A stretch of DNA of 64,000 nucleotides from Cycloclasticus sp. 46_120_T64 (GCA_002162695.1 MAAM01000011.1:124001-188000), one strand, 5' to 3'. Shown: positions 9,612-20,543, numbered from the stretch's first letter. A program made the numbers and translations. The notes: generated from the sequence alone by a model not told the origin.

Positions 9612-12233
9612 TTACTCGTTATTTAGTTTTTCTAATAATGAGGTTTTCAGCTGCTCAAGTTTAGCGCTGTCTCGGATCATATTATCGCTGTTATCCGTGA
9701 TATAAAAGATATCTTCGGCTATTGTGCCCATGGTGCTTATTTTTGCATTTCTTACGTTAATCTGGCAGGCACTAAAACACTGGCCAATCAGCGATAAAAC
9801 GCCGGGTTGATCGTGGGTGTTAATTTCCAGTACGGTATAACGTTGGCTATGGTCTTCGCTAAAATTAATCGTCGTCTCGGTATCAAAGTGTTGGCTTTGC
9901 CTTGGTTTATGCCGCTCGACTGATAAGACAGCCTGATTGGGGTTTAATAGGTTATTCCGCAAAATATTGGCGATGACTTGTTCACGTTCGATGTTTGCCA
10001 AGGGGCTGCCATTGTCTTCCAGAATATGGAAACTGATCAGCGCGATGTTTTTGCTGGTAGTGATGATTCTGGCATCGAGGATGTTTAAACCTAATTGATC
10101 TAAGGTGGCTGTGCAGGTGGCAAACATGCCGGAGCGATCATTCACATAAATAAAGACTTCTGCGCCACCACGGGTTGTTTGTGGGCGTAATAACACCAGT
10201 GGTAGCTCGTTTTCATCACACGATGAGATGGCTAGGGTATGCCAGATGCTGTCCTCTACACTAAAACGGGCGAAATAATCGATATCGATATGTCGCCATA
10301 CGGTATTGATTTGTTCATCATCTAGGCCGCGAGCATGTAAGCCCAAACGAGCTTGGTATTGCATATCGCTGAAGTTGTCGGCACTGTTTGGGTTGGCGCT
10401 ATGTAGACCTCTGCGTAACAGTTTTTGGGTGTTATGGTAGAGTTCTTTTAATAACGAGGCTTTCCAGTCATTCCACAGGGTTGGGTTGGTGGCTCTGATG
10501 TCGGCAACGGTTAATAGGTACAGGTAATCAAGGTACTCTAGACTGCCAACCCTAGAAGCGAATTTATGGATAATAACGGGGTCGTTGATGTCTTTGCGCT
10601 GAGCGGTCATCGACATAAATAGATGGTTTTGTACTAACCAGCCGACGAGCTCGCTGTCGTAAGAGCTGTAACCGTGTAGGCGGCAGAAGTCGAGAGCGTC
10701 TTGCATGCCAAGTTCTGCGTGATTGCCGCCGCGACCTTTCGCGATATCGTGGAACAAGCCGGCTAAATAAAGCAACTCGGGTTTGCTGATATGCTGGAAT
10801 ACCTCGAAACAATGCGGCAGGTCGTCTTGGTGTTTTTCTAGTGCGAAACGGCGTAAGTTTCGAACGATAAATAAGGTGTGTTGGTCCACCGTATAGGCGT
10901 GGAACAGATCGTATTGCATGCGTCCAATAATGTCATTAAACGCGGGGATGTATGCTGCGAGTACACCATAACGATTCATCCGCCTAAATTGATGGGTAAT
11001 ACCGTGCGGTTGGCGAATAATGTCTAAAAATAAACGCTGCGCCGTTGGGTTTGCACGAAACTGTTCATTAATCAGGTGAATGCTTTCACGAATTAAACGA
11101 ATGGTGGTGGAGCGCACGCCGATGATGTCGGGGTGTTTTTGTAATTGTAGGAATATATCGAGTAAGGCGGTCGGTTGGGCCTTGAAGGTATCGGGGTGGG
11201 TGACCTCGATATAGCTGTTGACCACGCGAAATGACTCGTTGATCGGGTGTACTTCTAGGGTTTTATTATCCAGCGCCTCGGTAAACAACTGCAGTACAAT
11301 TTCATTGATGCGTTCGAGCTCCATTACAGTGCGATAGTAGCGCTGCATAAAACTTTCGACAGCGAGATTGTTGTCACCATCTGCAAAGTCGAGTGCTAAC
11401 GCGAGATCTTTCTGGTAATCAAATAATAGGCGGTTCTCGCCGCGTTTGGCGAGCCTATGCAGTTCGAAACGAACCTGCCAAAGGAAGCGTTGCCCCTTGA
11501 TGAGGGTTCGGTATTCGCTTTTTGTTAAAAAGGCGTTATTCACCAACTCGCCTAAGGAGTTTGAACCAAAATAGCGCTGGGTGATCCATTGGATGGTTTG
11601 AATATCCCTTAAGCCACCAGGGCCTTCTTTAATGTCGGGTTCGAGGTTGTACGCGGTATCACCAAACTTAAGGTGCCTCTTATGTTGTTCATCGACTTTT
11701 TCATGGAAAAAGTCGGCGGCAGGCCAGACGTTATCGGTGCATACCTGGCTTTGCATTTGGCGGAAAAATTCAGTAGAGCCGGTAATTAAACGGGCTTCCA
11801 TTAAGTTGGTGATGACGGTGACGTCTAAACGAGACTGTTCTAGACAATCATCGATGGTACGTACGCTGAGCCCTGGTTTGAGTCCGATATCCCATAAATA
11901 GGTGGAGAATGATTCGATAGCCGAGCGGCAGTGTTCGAGTTGCTGCTCATCGAAGATGATCAGTAGGTCGATATCCGAGTAGGGGTGTAGTTCTGCACGA
12001 CCATAACCACCGGTCGCGACGAGGGCTAACTGACTGCATTGATCGGCTAAAAATTCACCCCAGCAACGGCTTAATAATTGGTCGATGAAGTCGCTACGCT
12101 CTTTCAATAGGACTTCGATGGTGGTGCCGGTTTGCGAGCGTTCAAAAAGCTCGTCATTGAACTGTTGAATCACCGCTTTGATATCGGCGATGTTGTTCGT
12201 CGATGGTTTCTCTAACAGTTCGTTCGATTTCAT
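9612..12233 (-). CDS. glnD: [Protein-PII] uridylyltransferase / uridylyl-removing enzyme
   Basis: Nucleotidyltransferase GGYGRAELHPYSDIDLLI, HD motif GLFHDIAKGRGGNHAELG, C-terminal ACT-type repeats. Confidence 0.95.
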   Translation of the reverse strand: MKSNELLEKPSTNNIADIKAVIQQFNDELFERSQTGTTIEVLLKERSDFIDQLLSRCWGEFLADQCSQLALVATGGYGRAELHPYSDIDLLIIFDEQQLEHCRSAIESFSTYLWDIGLKPGLSVRTIDDCLEQSRLDVTVITNLMEARLITGSTEFFRQMQSQVCTDNVWPAADFFHEKVDEQHKRHLKFGDTAYNLEPDIKEGPGGLRDIQTIQWITQRYFGSNSLGELVNNAFLTKSEYRTLIKGQRFLWQVRFELHRLAKRGENRLLFDYQKDLALALDFADGDNNLAVESFMQRYYRTVMELERINEIVLQLFTEALDNKTLEVHPINESFRVVNSYIEVTHPDTFKAQPTALLDIFLQLQKHPDIIGVRSTTIRLIRESIHLINEQFRANPTAQRLFLDIIRQPHGITHQFRRMNRYGVLAAYIPAFNDIIGRMQYDLFHAYTVDQHTLFIVRNLRRFALEKHQDDLPHCFEVFQHISKPELLYLAGLFHDIAKGRGGNHAELGMQDALDFCRLHGYSSYDSELVGWLVQNHLFMSMTAQRKDINDPVIIHKFASRVGSLEYLDYLYLLTVADIRATNPTLWNDWKASLLKELYHNTQKLLRRGLHSANPNSADNFSDMQYQARLGLHARGLDDEQINTVWRHIDIDYFARFSVEDSIWHTLAISSCDENELPLVLLRPQTTRGGAEVFIYVNDRSGMFATCTATLDQLGLNILDARIITTSKNIALISFHILEDNGSPLANIEREQVIANILRNNLLNPNQAVLSVERHKPRQSQHFDTETTINFSEDHSQRYTVLEINTHDQPGVLSLIGQCFSACQINVRNAKISTMGTIAEDIFYITDNSDNMIRDSAKLEQLKTSLLEKLNNE

Positions 12234-13033
12234 GCTTGGTAGAACTCCGGTGCAATATAAGTCGCTTCTATTTTTTCTTCGTTACGTAGAGTGAAAATTT
12301 CAAACCCGGTCGCGGTAACGGCGAGTGTATGTTCAAACTGAACCGATAAACTACGGTCCTTGGTGACCACTGTCCAGTCATCTGCGAGTACTTTGACGTG
12401 TCGTTTACCGGCATTAATCATCGGTTCGATGGTGAAGGTCATGCCTTCTTCCAAGGTGATGCCAGTACCTGCTTTACCGTAATGTAGTACCTGAGGCTCT
12501 TCGTGAAATACACGACCAATGCCGTGGCCGCAATATTCGCGCACGACCGAGTAGCGTTTTGCTTCGGCGAATTGTTGAATAGCGTGACCAATATCACCGA
12601 GCTTGATGCCCGGTTTAACCATGCTAATACCGAGGTATAAAGCTTTTTGAGTGGTATCGATGATTCTGTTGGCGAGGATGCTGGGTTCGCCGGCGACGAA
12701 CATGCGACTGGTGTCACCAAAATATTCATCTTTAATGACCGTCACGTCGATATTGACGACGTCACCCTTTTTTAATACTTTGTCGCTAGGGATGCCATGG
12801 CAAACTTGGTGGTTAACCGAGGTGCAAATAGATTTTGGGAAGCCATGGTAGTTCAGGGGGGCGGGGATCGCTTGTTGATGGTTTACGATGAAGTCATGAC
12901 AGCGATCGTTGAGTTCTCCTGTAGTCACACCGGGAACGACATATTCTGTAATCATTTCGAGAACATCAGCGGCTAAACGGCCTGCGATGCGCATTTTTTC
13001 AATTTCGAGAGGGGTTTTTAAGGAGATGCTCAT
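12230..13033 (-). CDS. map: Type I methionine aminopeptidase
   Basis: YHGFPKSICTSVNHQVCHGIPS, CGHGIGRVFHEEP, EEGMTFTIEPM; divergent to rpsB. Confidence 0.95.
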   Translation of the reverse strand: MSISLKTPLEIEKMRIAGRLAADVLEMITEYVVPGVTTGELNDRCHDFIVNHQQAIPAPLNYHGFPKSICTSVNHQVCHGIPSDKVLKKGDVVNIDVTVIKDEYFGDTSRMFVAGEPSILANRIIDTTQKALYLGISMVKPGIKLGDIGHAIQQFAEAKRYSVVREYCGHGIGRVFHEEPQVLHYGKAGTGITLEEGMTFTIEPMINAGKRHVKVLADDWTVVTKDRSLSVQFEHTLAVTATGFEIFTLRNEEKIEATYIAPEFYQA

Positions 13034-13086
13034 AATGCCTACGCGATTTTTTTTATTGTAAGAAGAGTGAATTATAGCGGTTTAAA

Positions 13087-13115
13087 TTGTCGTTTTCAGC
13101 TAAATATGGTATAAA
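13087..13115 (+). promoter_or_regulatory. Putative sigma70 promoter of rpsB
   Basis: TTGTCG - 17 bp - TATAAA with TGn extended -10 (TGGTATAAA). Confidence 0.6.
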
Positions 13116-13121
13116 GCGTCG

Positions 13122-13266
13122 CCCTTTGGCAACAACGACAACGTACAACAGCACATTCGGTAGGGTGCTTAGTTTAACTAGGTTACCGTTTGAGGTGTAC
13201 GTTTAGTTATCAACCCGAGTCAATCAATGAATTGTTTGGCTAATATTAATTATAGGAAAGTAATAA
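13122..13266 (+). promoter_or_regulatory. Structured rpsB 5' leader (candidate S2 autoregulatory leader, t44-like)
   Basis: About 145-nt leader; perfect 8-bp inverted repeat AACGTACA (13140-13147) / TGTACGTT (13196-13203) enclosing smaller hairpins. Confidence 0.5.
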
Positions 13267-14037
13267 ATGTCTAAAATCACAATGCGTGAAATGCTTGAAG
13301 CTGGTGTTCACTTTGGTCACCAAACAAGATACTGGAATCCAAAAATGGCACCTTATATTTATGGTGCTCGCGGTAAGATTCATATCATCAACTTAGAAAA
13401 AACATTGCCATTATTTAATGATGCACTGACTTTTATCAATAAGTTGGCAGCGAATAAAGGGACTGTTTTGTTTGTTGGTACCAAAAAAGCTGCGCGTAAA
13501 ACGGTTGCTGAAGAAGCAAAACGTTGCAATATGCCATACGTAGATCACCGTTGGTTAGGTGGTATGTTGACTAACTTCGGTACTATTAAAAAATCAATTA
13601 ACCGCTTGAAAGAGTTAGAAACCATGCGTGAAGACGGTAGCTTGAACCGTTTTAGCAAAAAAGAAGGTTTGAAATTCATGCGTCAGCTTGAAAAATTAGA
13701 GCGCAGTGTTGGTGGTATTAAAGATCTTAAAGGCCCACCAGATGCTATCTTGATAATGGATGTTGGTTATGAAAAGATTGCTATTAAAGAAGCTAGAAAG
13801 TTAGGTATTCCTGTTATCGGTGTTGTTGATACCAACAATAAACCTAATGAAGTTGATTATGTAATCCCTGGTAACGATGACTCAATCAGAGCGCTTACTT
13901 TGTATTGCCAAAGTTTCTCTGCTGCTATTCTTGAAGGTAAAGCAAGTGTTATTAAAGAGCTTGTGAGCAATAAAGAAGTGGCTAAAGCGATTGAAAAAGC
14001 GGCGCCTGCTGTTGAGAAAGCACCAGCTGGAAAATAA
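13267..14037 (+). CDS. rpsB: 30S ribosomal protein S2
   Basis: [41 protein letters not shown]. Confidence 0.98.
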   Translation: MSKITMREMLEAGVHFGHQTRYWNPKMAPYIYGARGKIHIINLEKTLPLFNDALTFINKLAANKGTVLFVGTKKAARKTVAEEAKRCNMPYVDHRWLGGMLTNFGTIKKSINRLKELETMREDGSLNRFSKKEGLKFMRQLEKLERSVGGIKDLKGPPDAILIMDVGYEKIAIKEARKLGIPVIGVVDTNNKPNEVDYVIPGNDDSIRALTLYCQSFSAAILEGKASVIKELVSNKEVAKAIEKAAPAVEKAPAGK

Positions 14038-14120
14038 ATCCTAGTCAATATATAGGCAGGATTTAAGTAATTGAATTGCCGAGACAGTTGTATGCTTCGG
14101 CAATTTTAAGCTGAGATTTG

Positions 14121-14145
14121 AACGCCTCCTGACGGGGGCGTTTTT
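14121..14145 (+). terminator. Intrinsic terminator/attenuator between rpsB and tsf
   Basis: AACGCCTCC-TGAC-GGGGGCGTT followed by a T tract. Confidence 0.75.
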
Positions 14146-14174
14146 ACAATTAATTATTAAGATAGAGGTTTGAA

Positions 14175-15059
14175 ATGAGTGTAACAGCAGCGATGGTGAA
14201 AGAATTACGTCAAAGAACGGGTTCTGGCATGATGGAGTGCAAACGAGCATTAGTAGAAACCGGTGGTGACTTAGAAGTTGCGATCGAAAATATGCGTAAA
14301 TCAGGGATGGCTAAAGCCGACAAAAAAGCAGGTCGAGTTGCCGCAGAAGGCGTTATTAGAGTCGCTACCTCGGGTGATGGTGCTACAACGTCGATTGTTG
14401 AAGTTAATAGTGAGACTGACTTCGTATCACAAGGTGATGATTTCGTTGGTTTTGCAACGGCTGTTGCGAACACCATTGTTAACAACGATGTGGTTGATGT
14501 TGAAACATTGAACGAGTTAGAGCTAGATGGCGACTCTGTTACCGTAGACCACAAACGACGTGCGCTGATTGCGAAAATTGGTGAAAACATCAATGTTAGA
14601 CGTTTCCAAACAATCAAAACCGATGGCAGCATCGTGGGTTCTTATATGCACGGTATTCGTATTGGTGTATTGGTCGAGCTTGAAGGTGGCTCGGTTGAAT
14701 TAGCAAAAGACATTGCGATGCACGTTGCGGCGACTAACCCAGTGTGTATTTCTGAAGCGGATGTGCCTGCTGAGCAAATTGAAAAAGAAAAAGAAATCTT
14801 TAAAGGTCAAGCCGCTGAAAGTGGTAAACCTGCTGCAATCGTTGAGAAAATGATTGTCGGCAAGGTTAAGAAATTCTTAAAAGAAATTACCTTATTAGGT
14901 CAACCTTTCGTTAAAGATGGCGATGTGACTGTCGCGCAATTATTGAAAAATAATGGTGCAACGGTTAAATCATTTGTGCGTTTAGAAGTTGGCGAAGGCA
15001 TCGAAAAGAAAGAAGAGGATTTTGCGGCTGAAGTAATGGCTCAAGTTCGAGGCGAATAA
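14175..15059 (+). CDS. tsf: Elongation factor Ts
   Basis: VKELRQRTGSGMMECKRALVE; after rpsB. Confidence 0.98.
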   Translation: MSVTAAMVKELRQRTGSGMMECKRALVETGGDLEVAIENMRKSGMAKADKKAGRVAAEGVIRVATSGDGATTSIVEVNSETDFVSQGDDFVGFATAVANTIVNNDVVDVETLNELELDGDSVTVDHKRRALIAKIGENINVRRFQTIKTDGSIVGSYMHGIRIGVLVELEGGSVELAKDIAMHVAATNPVCISEADVPAEQIEKEKEIFKGQAAESGKPAAIVEKMIVGKVKKFLKEITLLGQPFVKDGDVTVAQLLKNNGATVKSFVRLEVGEGIEKKEEDFAAEVMAQVRGE

Positions 15060-15062
15060 ACA

Positions 15063-15776
15063 ATGGCTGAACTGGCGTATAAACGAATATTGTTGAAACT
15101 CAGTGGAGAAGCCCTGATGGGGGACTCTGCTGGCGGTATTGATGGTGCAACAGTTCTAAGGCTTGCTAATGAGGTTAAAGAGCTCTGTGATCATGGTGTT
15201 GAAGTTGGCTTGGTGATCGGTGGTGGCAATATCTTACGCGGATCAGAGATGGCTTCAGATGCGCTAGATCGTGTCACCAGTGACCATATGGGAATGTTAG
15301 CGACGGTTATTAATGCGCTAGCGATGCAAGACGCATTAGAATCATTAGGCCAGTCTGTACGCGTTATGTCGGCACTTAAAATCAATCAGGTCTGTGAGGA
15401 TTTTAAGCGTCGTAGAGCGATACGTCATTTAGAAAAAGGGCGAGTGGTTATCTTTGCTGCTGGCATCGGTAACCCTTTTTTCACCACTGATTCAGCGGCT
15501 AGTTTGCGCGGTATCGAAGTTGATGCAGAGCTCTTGATTAAGGCAACGAAGGTCGATGGTATTTACTCTGACGACCCCGTGAAAAACCCTGATGCAGAGT
15601 TTTACCCAAGAATTAGTTTTGATGAGGCGATCGATAAACGCCTCAACGTCATGGATGCGACGGCGTTGGTGCTTTGTCGAGATCACAACCTACCATTAAG
15701 AGTGGTTAATATTTTCGATAAAGGAGCCATTCAACGAGTGGTTGCTGGCGAAGATATTGGTACCTTGGTGGAATAG
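15063..15776 (+). CDS. pyrH: UMP kinase
   Basis: [25 protein letters not shown]; synteny. Confidence 0.97.
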   Translation: MAELAYKRILLKLSGEALMGDSAGGIDGATVLRLANEVKELCDHGVEVGLVIGGGNILRGSEMASDALDRVTSDHMGMLATVINALAMQDALESLGQSVRVMSALKINQVCEDFKRRRAIRHLEKGRVVIFAAGIGNPFFTTDSAASLRGIEVDAELLIKATKVDGIYSDDPVKNPDAEFYPRISFDEAIDKRLNVMDATALVLCRDHNLPLRVVNIFDKGAIQRVVAGEDIGTLVE

Positions 15777-15790
15777 AAATAGAGGTAATT

Positions 15791-16348
15791 ATGATTGAAG
15801 ATATAGTTAAAGATGCTGGCGTTCGCATGGGCAAATCGGTTGAAGCCTTTCAAAAGGCCTTAACCAAAATACGTACTGGTCGTGCTCACCCGAGTTTATT
15901 GGAAGATATCGTTGTTTCTTACTACGATGTGGATACGCCATTGAACCAAGTGGCGACGGTTAATATTGAAGATGCCCGTACCTTGTCAATTATGCCTTGG
16001 GAAGCGACGATGATTGGGCCGGTTGAAAAAGCCATCATGAAGGCTGATTTAGGTTTGAACCCAGTAACGTCGGGTAATGTGGTGCGTGTGCCAATGCCAC
16101 CTCTGACCGAAGAAAGACGTCGTGATTTGGTTAAAGTCGTGCGTAACGAAGCTGAAAATTCAAAAGTAGCGGTACGTAATATTCGTCGTGATGCTAACTC
16201 TGAGTTTAAAGAAGCGTTGAAAGAAAAAATGATTACGGAAGACGAGTTACGCGCTGGCGAAGAAAGAATTCAGAAAGCGACTGATTCGCATATTAAGGAT
16301 ATTGATAAACATCTGGCTCATAAAGAAGAAGAGTTAATGGCGATGTAG
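15791..16348 (+). CDS. frr: Ribosome recycling factor
   Basis: [30 protein letters not shown]; synteny. Confidence 0.97.
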   Translation: MIEDIVKDAGVRMGKSVEAFQKALTKIRTGRAHPSLLEDIVVSYYDVDTPLNQVATVNIEDARTLSIMPWEATMIGPVEKAIMKADLGLNPVTSGNVVRVPMPPLTEERRRDLVKVVRNEAENSKVAVRNIRRDANSEFKEALKEKMITEDELRAGEERIQKATDSHIKDIDKHLAHKEEELMAM

Positions 16349-16353
16349 TTTTT

Positions 16354-16389
16354 AAAGAGCGGGCGCCTGATATTGGGTGCCCACTCTTT
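16354..16389 (+). terminator. Strong hairpin after frr, possible weak terminator/processing site
   Basis: AAAGAGcGGGCGCC...GGGTGCCCaCTCTTT long stem, T-poor tail. Confidence 0.45.
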
Positions 16390-16441
16390 AGATTTAAGTT
16401 TACATGTCCCTTTACTAGCTAAGGGATAACAGGGAATTATT

Positions 16442-17185
16442 GTGAGCGATAACTTAAGTACTCCGAATCAACTCAATATCCCCAAACATATTGCGATCGT
16501 CATGGATGGTAATGGGCGTTGGGCTGTACAACGGAATAAACCGCGTGCTTTAGGCCATAAAGCTGGGGTTGATGCTTTACGGAAAACCATAGAGGCCTGT
16601 GTTCGTTTACGGGTAGACGCGTTAACGGTCTTCGCTTTTAGCAGTGAAAATTGGTTACGACCGGCGAAAGAGGTCGATTTATTGATGCGCTTGTTTTTAG
16701 CAACGCTAAAACGACAAGCCGCCAGCTTACAAAAAAATAATATACGCTTAAAAGTCATCGGCGACTGTTCGAGGTTTTCTAGTGCCTTGCAAAAGAGCAT
16801 TCAAACGGTTGAGGCTTTGACCGCTGGAAGTGACGGTTTAACCCTGATCATTGCGGCAAATTACGGTGGGCAATGGGATATCGAACAAGCCGCCATACGA
16901 CTTAGCGAGCATATAAAGTCTTTGGCGGGTCAATCAGACGGGATGCAATTAAAGGATTTCCTCTCTACGGCAGAGGTAGTGGACCCCGATTTGTTTATTA
17001 GAACGGGTGGCGAGCAACGAATAAGTAATTTTTTGTTGATGCAATTGGCTTATAGTGAGCTTTATTTTACCGATACCCTTTGGCCCGATTTTAATGAACA
17101 GTGTTTACTTGATGCGATCAATGACTTCTCTTCGCGGCAACGTCGTTTTGGTCAAACGGGTGAGCAAATTAACCAACAGGAATAA
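16442..17185 (+). CDS. uppS: Undecaprenyl diphosphate synthase
   Basis: HIAIVMDGNGRWA, GHKAGVDALR, DLFIRTGGEQRISNFL. Confidence 0.96.
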   Translation: MSDNLSTPNQLNIPKHIAIVMDGNGRWAVQRNKPRALGHKAGVDALRKTIEACVRLRVDALTVFAFSSENWLRPAKEVDLLMRLFLATLKRQAASLQKNNIRLKVIGDCSRFSSALQKSIQTVEALTAGSDGLTLIIAANYGGQWDIEQAAIRLSEHIKSLAGQSDGMQLKDFLSTAEVVDPDLFIRTGGEQRISNFLLMQLAYSELYFTDTLWPDFNEQCLLDAINDFSSRQRRFGQTGEQINQQE

Positions 17186-17188
17186 TTT

Positions 17189-18010
17189 ATGAGTAGTTTG
17201 ATGCAACGACTATTAACTGCGGTCGTGCTTATTCCTATTGTCGTTTGGGTGGTGTTGTTTGCACCTGAGCGGTTTTTTTTAGTGGTGGCGAGCGTTATCG
17301 TATGGGTTGCTGCTTATGAATGGGTCGCCTTGAGTGGCGTGTTAAATAAATTACATAAAATACTGTTGGCCAGTTTGATGCTGGGTTTCGGTCATATTTT
17401 GCTGTTGCTTGATACGCAGATTTTGAGCTATTTACTGCTAGTGAGTTTAGCGTTCTGGCTGTTCATCGTACTGTTTATTATCACGTGGCCAAAGCAGCTG
17501 CTGGAGATGCGGCAACAGCCGGTGGTGATGCTATTGTTGGGTCATGTTTTATTGGGCCTTACTCTAGTGTCCTTGTACCTGTTAAGGCATTCCTTTGCCT
17601 TGGGTGCGGAACTGTTAATGTACTTATTATTATTGATATGGATTGCCGATAGCGGGGCTTATTTTGCTGGCCGTGCGCTGGGTGCGCGTAAGTTATCGGC
17701 GATTATCAGCCCGGGAAAATCGATCGAAGGAGTGGTGGGTGGTCTGCTGACTTGTTTGTTATTTGCGGTGTTTATGGCGGGTTATTTCGAGGTGGTTAAT
17801 GCACTCGGTTTTATCGGTTTGTCGTTGCTAGTTGTGCTGGTATCGGTTTATGGGGATTTATTTGAAAGCCTACTGAAGCGGCGAGCAAAGGTGAAGGATA
17901 GCGGTAATATCCTACCTGGACACGGTGGCATGCTTGACCGTATTGATAGCCTGATCGCGGCAGCACCGGTTTTTGCTGCCAGTCTACTGCTGACGGAGGT
18001 ATTGTTATGA
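17189..18010 (+). CDS. cdsA: Phosphatidate cytidylyltransferase
   Basis: Multi-TM; SPGKSIEGVVGG, VYGDLFESLLKRRAKVKDSGNILPGHGGMLDRIDSL. Confidence 0.95.
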   Translation: MSSLMQRLLTAVVLIPIVVWVVLFAPERFFLVVASVIVWVAAYEWVALSGVLNKLHKILLASLMLGFGHILLLLDTQILSYLLLVSLAFWLFIVLFIITWPKQLLEMRQQPVVMLLLGHVLLGLTLVSLYLLRHSFALGAELLMYLLLLIWIADSGAYFAGRALGARKLSAIISPGKSIEGVVGGLLTCLLFAVFMAGYFEVVNALGFIGLSLLVVLVSVYGDLFESLLKRRAKVKDSGNILPGHGGMLDRIDSLIAAAPVFAASLLLTEVLL

Positions 18011-19185
18011 AGTCGGTGTGTGTATTAGGTTCAACTGGCTCGATAGGCCTCAGTACCTTAGATGTTTTAAGAATTAATCAACAATCCTATCGCGTATTTG
18101 CGTTAACCGCGAATAGGAATATAGATCGCTTAGTTGAACAATGTCTGGAGTTTAAACCCTGTTTCGCGGTGGTTCCAGATGAGCAGCTCGCAGAGCAATG
18201 CCGTTTGAAAATATCCCAATCGGCGGCTGCGGCTACCGAGGTGATCTCGGGTATGGAATCGCTAGAGTTCGTCGCCAAACATCATGATGTGGATATTGTG
18301 GTTGCTGCCATTGTTGGCGCGGCGGGTCTATTATCAACCCTAGCTGCCGCACAAGCGGGTAAGAAACTACTGTTGGCGAATAAGGAAGCGTTGGTGATTT
18401 CGGGTGACTTGTTAATGTCGGCGGTGAAGGATAATAATGCGTGTTTATTGCCATTAGATAGTGAACATAATGCCTTATTTCAGTGTATGCCCGCAGGTTA
18501 TCAAGCGGGGCAAGGTGCCGCGGGTATCCGCAAGCTGATTTTAACGGCCTCGGGTGGGCCATTCCTCAATAAGCCAGCCGCTGAGTTGAGAAATGTAACG
18601 GTTGAGCAAGCCTGTGCGCACCCTAATTGGTCGATGGGGCGGAAAATATCAGTTGATTCGGCCACCATGATGAATAAAGGTTTGGAGCTTATCGAGGCGA
18701 GTTATTTATTTGCTATGCCGGCTGATTTGATTGAGGTATTGGTACACCCGCAAAGTGTGGTGCACTCGATGGTGGACTATATTGATGGTTCGGTATTGGC
18801 GCAACTGGGGAACCCCGATATGCGAACACCCATTGCGCATGCTCTGGCGTGGCCTGAGCGACAAGCAAGTGGTGTATCTCCGTTAGATTTTATGCTCAAT
18901 AAACAATTAAGTTTTGCTGCGCCGTGTTATGAGAAATTCCCCTGTTTGCGTCTAGCGTATGAAGTTTTAGCAACGAAGGGCAGTGCCCCTGCTATTTTGA
19001 ATGCGGCTAATGAGGTGGCAGTAGAGGGTTTTTTGAATAAAAAAATTCGTTTTACCGATATTCCGGTGTTGATCCAACAAGCGTTGGATACTTCAAGCAT
19101 CGAGCCGTTAGATTCCATCGATACGGTGTTACGAGTCGATAGAGTGACGCGCGAACTGACGATGCGTAATATGGAGTCGATCTGA
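18007..19185 (+). CDS. dxr: 1-deoxy-D-xylulose 5-phosphate reductoisomerase
   Basis: LGSTGSIGLSTLDV, LLANKEALVISGDL, SVDSATMMNKGLELIEA. Confidence 0.97.
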   Translation: MKSVCVLGSTGSIGLSTLDVLRINQQSYRVFALTANRNIDRLVEQCLEFKPCFAVVPDEQLAEQCRLKISQSAAAATEVISGMESLEFVAKHHDVDIVVAAIVGAAGLLSTLAAAQAGKKLLLANKEALVISGDLLMSAVKDNNACLLPLDSEHNALFQCMPAGYQAGQGAAGIRKLILTASGGPFLNKPAAELRNVTVEQACAHPNWSMGRKISVDSATMMNKGLELIEASYLFAMPADLIEVLVHPQSVVHSMVDYIDGSVLAQLGNPDMRTPIAHALAWPERQASGVSPLDFMLNKQLSFAAPCYEKFPCLRLAYEVLATKGSAPAILNAANEVAVEGFLNKKIRFTDIPVLIQQALDTSSIEPLDSIDTVLRVDRVTRELTMRNMESI

Positions 19186-20543
19186 TGGAATTTATTACCT
19201 CCTTGATTGCATTTGTGGTGGTGCTGGGGCTTTTAGTCACGGTGCATGAATTTGGTCACTTTTGGGTGGCTAGGCGCTGTGGCGTTAAGGTGCTGCGTTT
19301 TTCGGTTGGCTTTGGTAAGCCGCTGATTAAGTTTAAACGGAAAAATGACCTCACTGAATACGTTATTGCCGGTATTCCCTTGGGTGGCTATGTCAAAATG
19401 CTGGACGAGAATGAAGCGGAGGTGAAAGCCGAAGATAAGCACCTCGCCTTTAATAATAAACCTTTATTCAGCCGATTCCTTATCGTGCTAGCGGGTCCTG
19501 CATTTAATCTCATTTTTGCCTTGATCGCATTTTGGTTGATTTTACTGATTGGCGAAGAAGGTTTGAGACCGGTGGTGGGTGGTTTTACCAAGGACGGCAT
19601 TGCGATTCATTCGACGATCGAGGTGGGGGATGAGATTGTTAGTGTGAATGGCCGGCCTGCACCTATCTGGCGGGTTGCCGCCGGTTTGATGAGCAGTGAA
19701 ATGTTGGATCAAGGGCGTTTCGAGCTGACCGTGGCAAAACCTGGTGGACAGTTTGCTACGGTTGTTATAGAAAATACGGACGCCGAGCTGCCGGATGCCT
19801 CGGCGATGTTGCATAGCATTGGCATACTACCGCGCACGCCTGTGTTAGCGGCCGTTATTGGTGAGGTAGTGAAAAATGAGGCGGCCGACAAGGCGGGGTT
19901 GCTGGCGGGTGACTTAATCGTCTCGGTGAATCAGCAAGAGATTAACAGCTGGGGAGAATGGGTCTCTGCTACTCGAGCTAACCCAGCTACGCCGATGGCT
20001 GTGTCGCTACTTAGAGGGGGGCAGGTGGTGCAATTAAATCTGACACCCAAACGCATCAAGGATGGTTCAAAGTGGATTGGACGGATTGGTGTTTCAGCGT
20101 TGATTGATAGCGATTTGTACGATGGTTTTTATACCAGTTACTCTTTGGGAGCGGTAGATGCTATCGGCGAAGCGGCAAAACAAACCCTGAGCTACTCTTT
20201 GTTGACGGTTAAATTGATTGCTCGGATGGTGCTCGGCGAGGCCTCATTAAATAACTTAAGCGGGCCGATCAGCATTGCGCAATACGCCGGAAAATCTGCG
20301 TCTATAGGCTTGCTTGCCTTCTTGAAGTTTCTAGCATTTGTTAGCCTAAGCCTAGGCGTGATGAATTTGCTGCCGATCCCGATGTTGGATGGTGGTCATT
20401 TGATGTTTTATTTGCTAGAAGCGATTAAGGGTAAGCCGGTTTCTGAAAAAGTACAGGCGGGCTTTATGCGTATAGGTATGCTCGCCTTAGTTGCCTTGAT
20501 GCTGACAGCGGTGTTTGTTGACCTGAGCCGTTTATTTAGCTAA
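19185..20543 (+). CDS. rseP: RIP zinc metalloprotease RseP
   Basis: HEFGHFWVARRCGVKVLRFSVGFG, PDZ-like regions, NLLPIPMLDGGHL. Confidence 0.96.
   Translation: MEFITSLIAFVVVLGLLVTVHEFGHFWVARRCGVKVLRFSVGFGKPLIKFKRKNDLTEYVIAGIPLGGYVKMLDENEAEVKAEDKHLAFNNKPLFSRFLIVLAGPAFNLIFALIAFWLILLIGEEGLRPVVGGFTKDGIAIHSTIEVGDEIVSVNGRPAPIWRVAAGLMSSEMLDQGRFELTVAKPGGQFATVVIENTDAELPDASAMLHSIGILPRTPVLAAVIGEVVKNEAADKAGLLAGDLIVSVNQQEINSWGEWVSATRANPATPMAVSLLRGGQVVQLNLTPKRIKDGSKWIGRIGVSALIDSDLYDGFYTSYSLGAVDAIGEAAKQTLSYSLLTVKLIARMVLGEASLNNLSGPISIAQYAGKSASIGLLAFLKFLAFVSLSLGVMNLLPIPMLDGGHLMFYLLEAIKGKPVSEKVQAGFMRIGMLALVALMLTAVFVDLSRLFS

Noticed and set aside
11632-11901. 89-aa plus-strand ORF opposite glnD
   Set aside because: Shadow ORF within conserved glnD.
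14210-14632. 140-aa minus-strand ORF opposite tsf
   Set aside because: Fully antisense to a conserved gene, low-complexity Ser/Thr composition, no recognisable motif.
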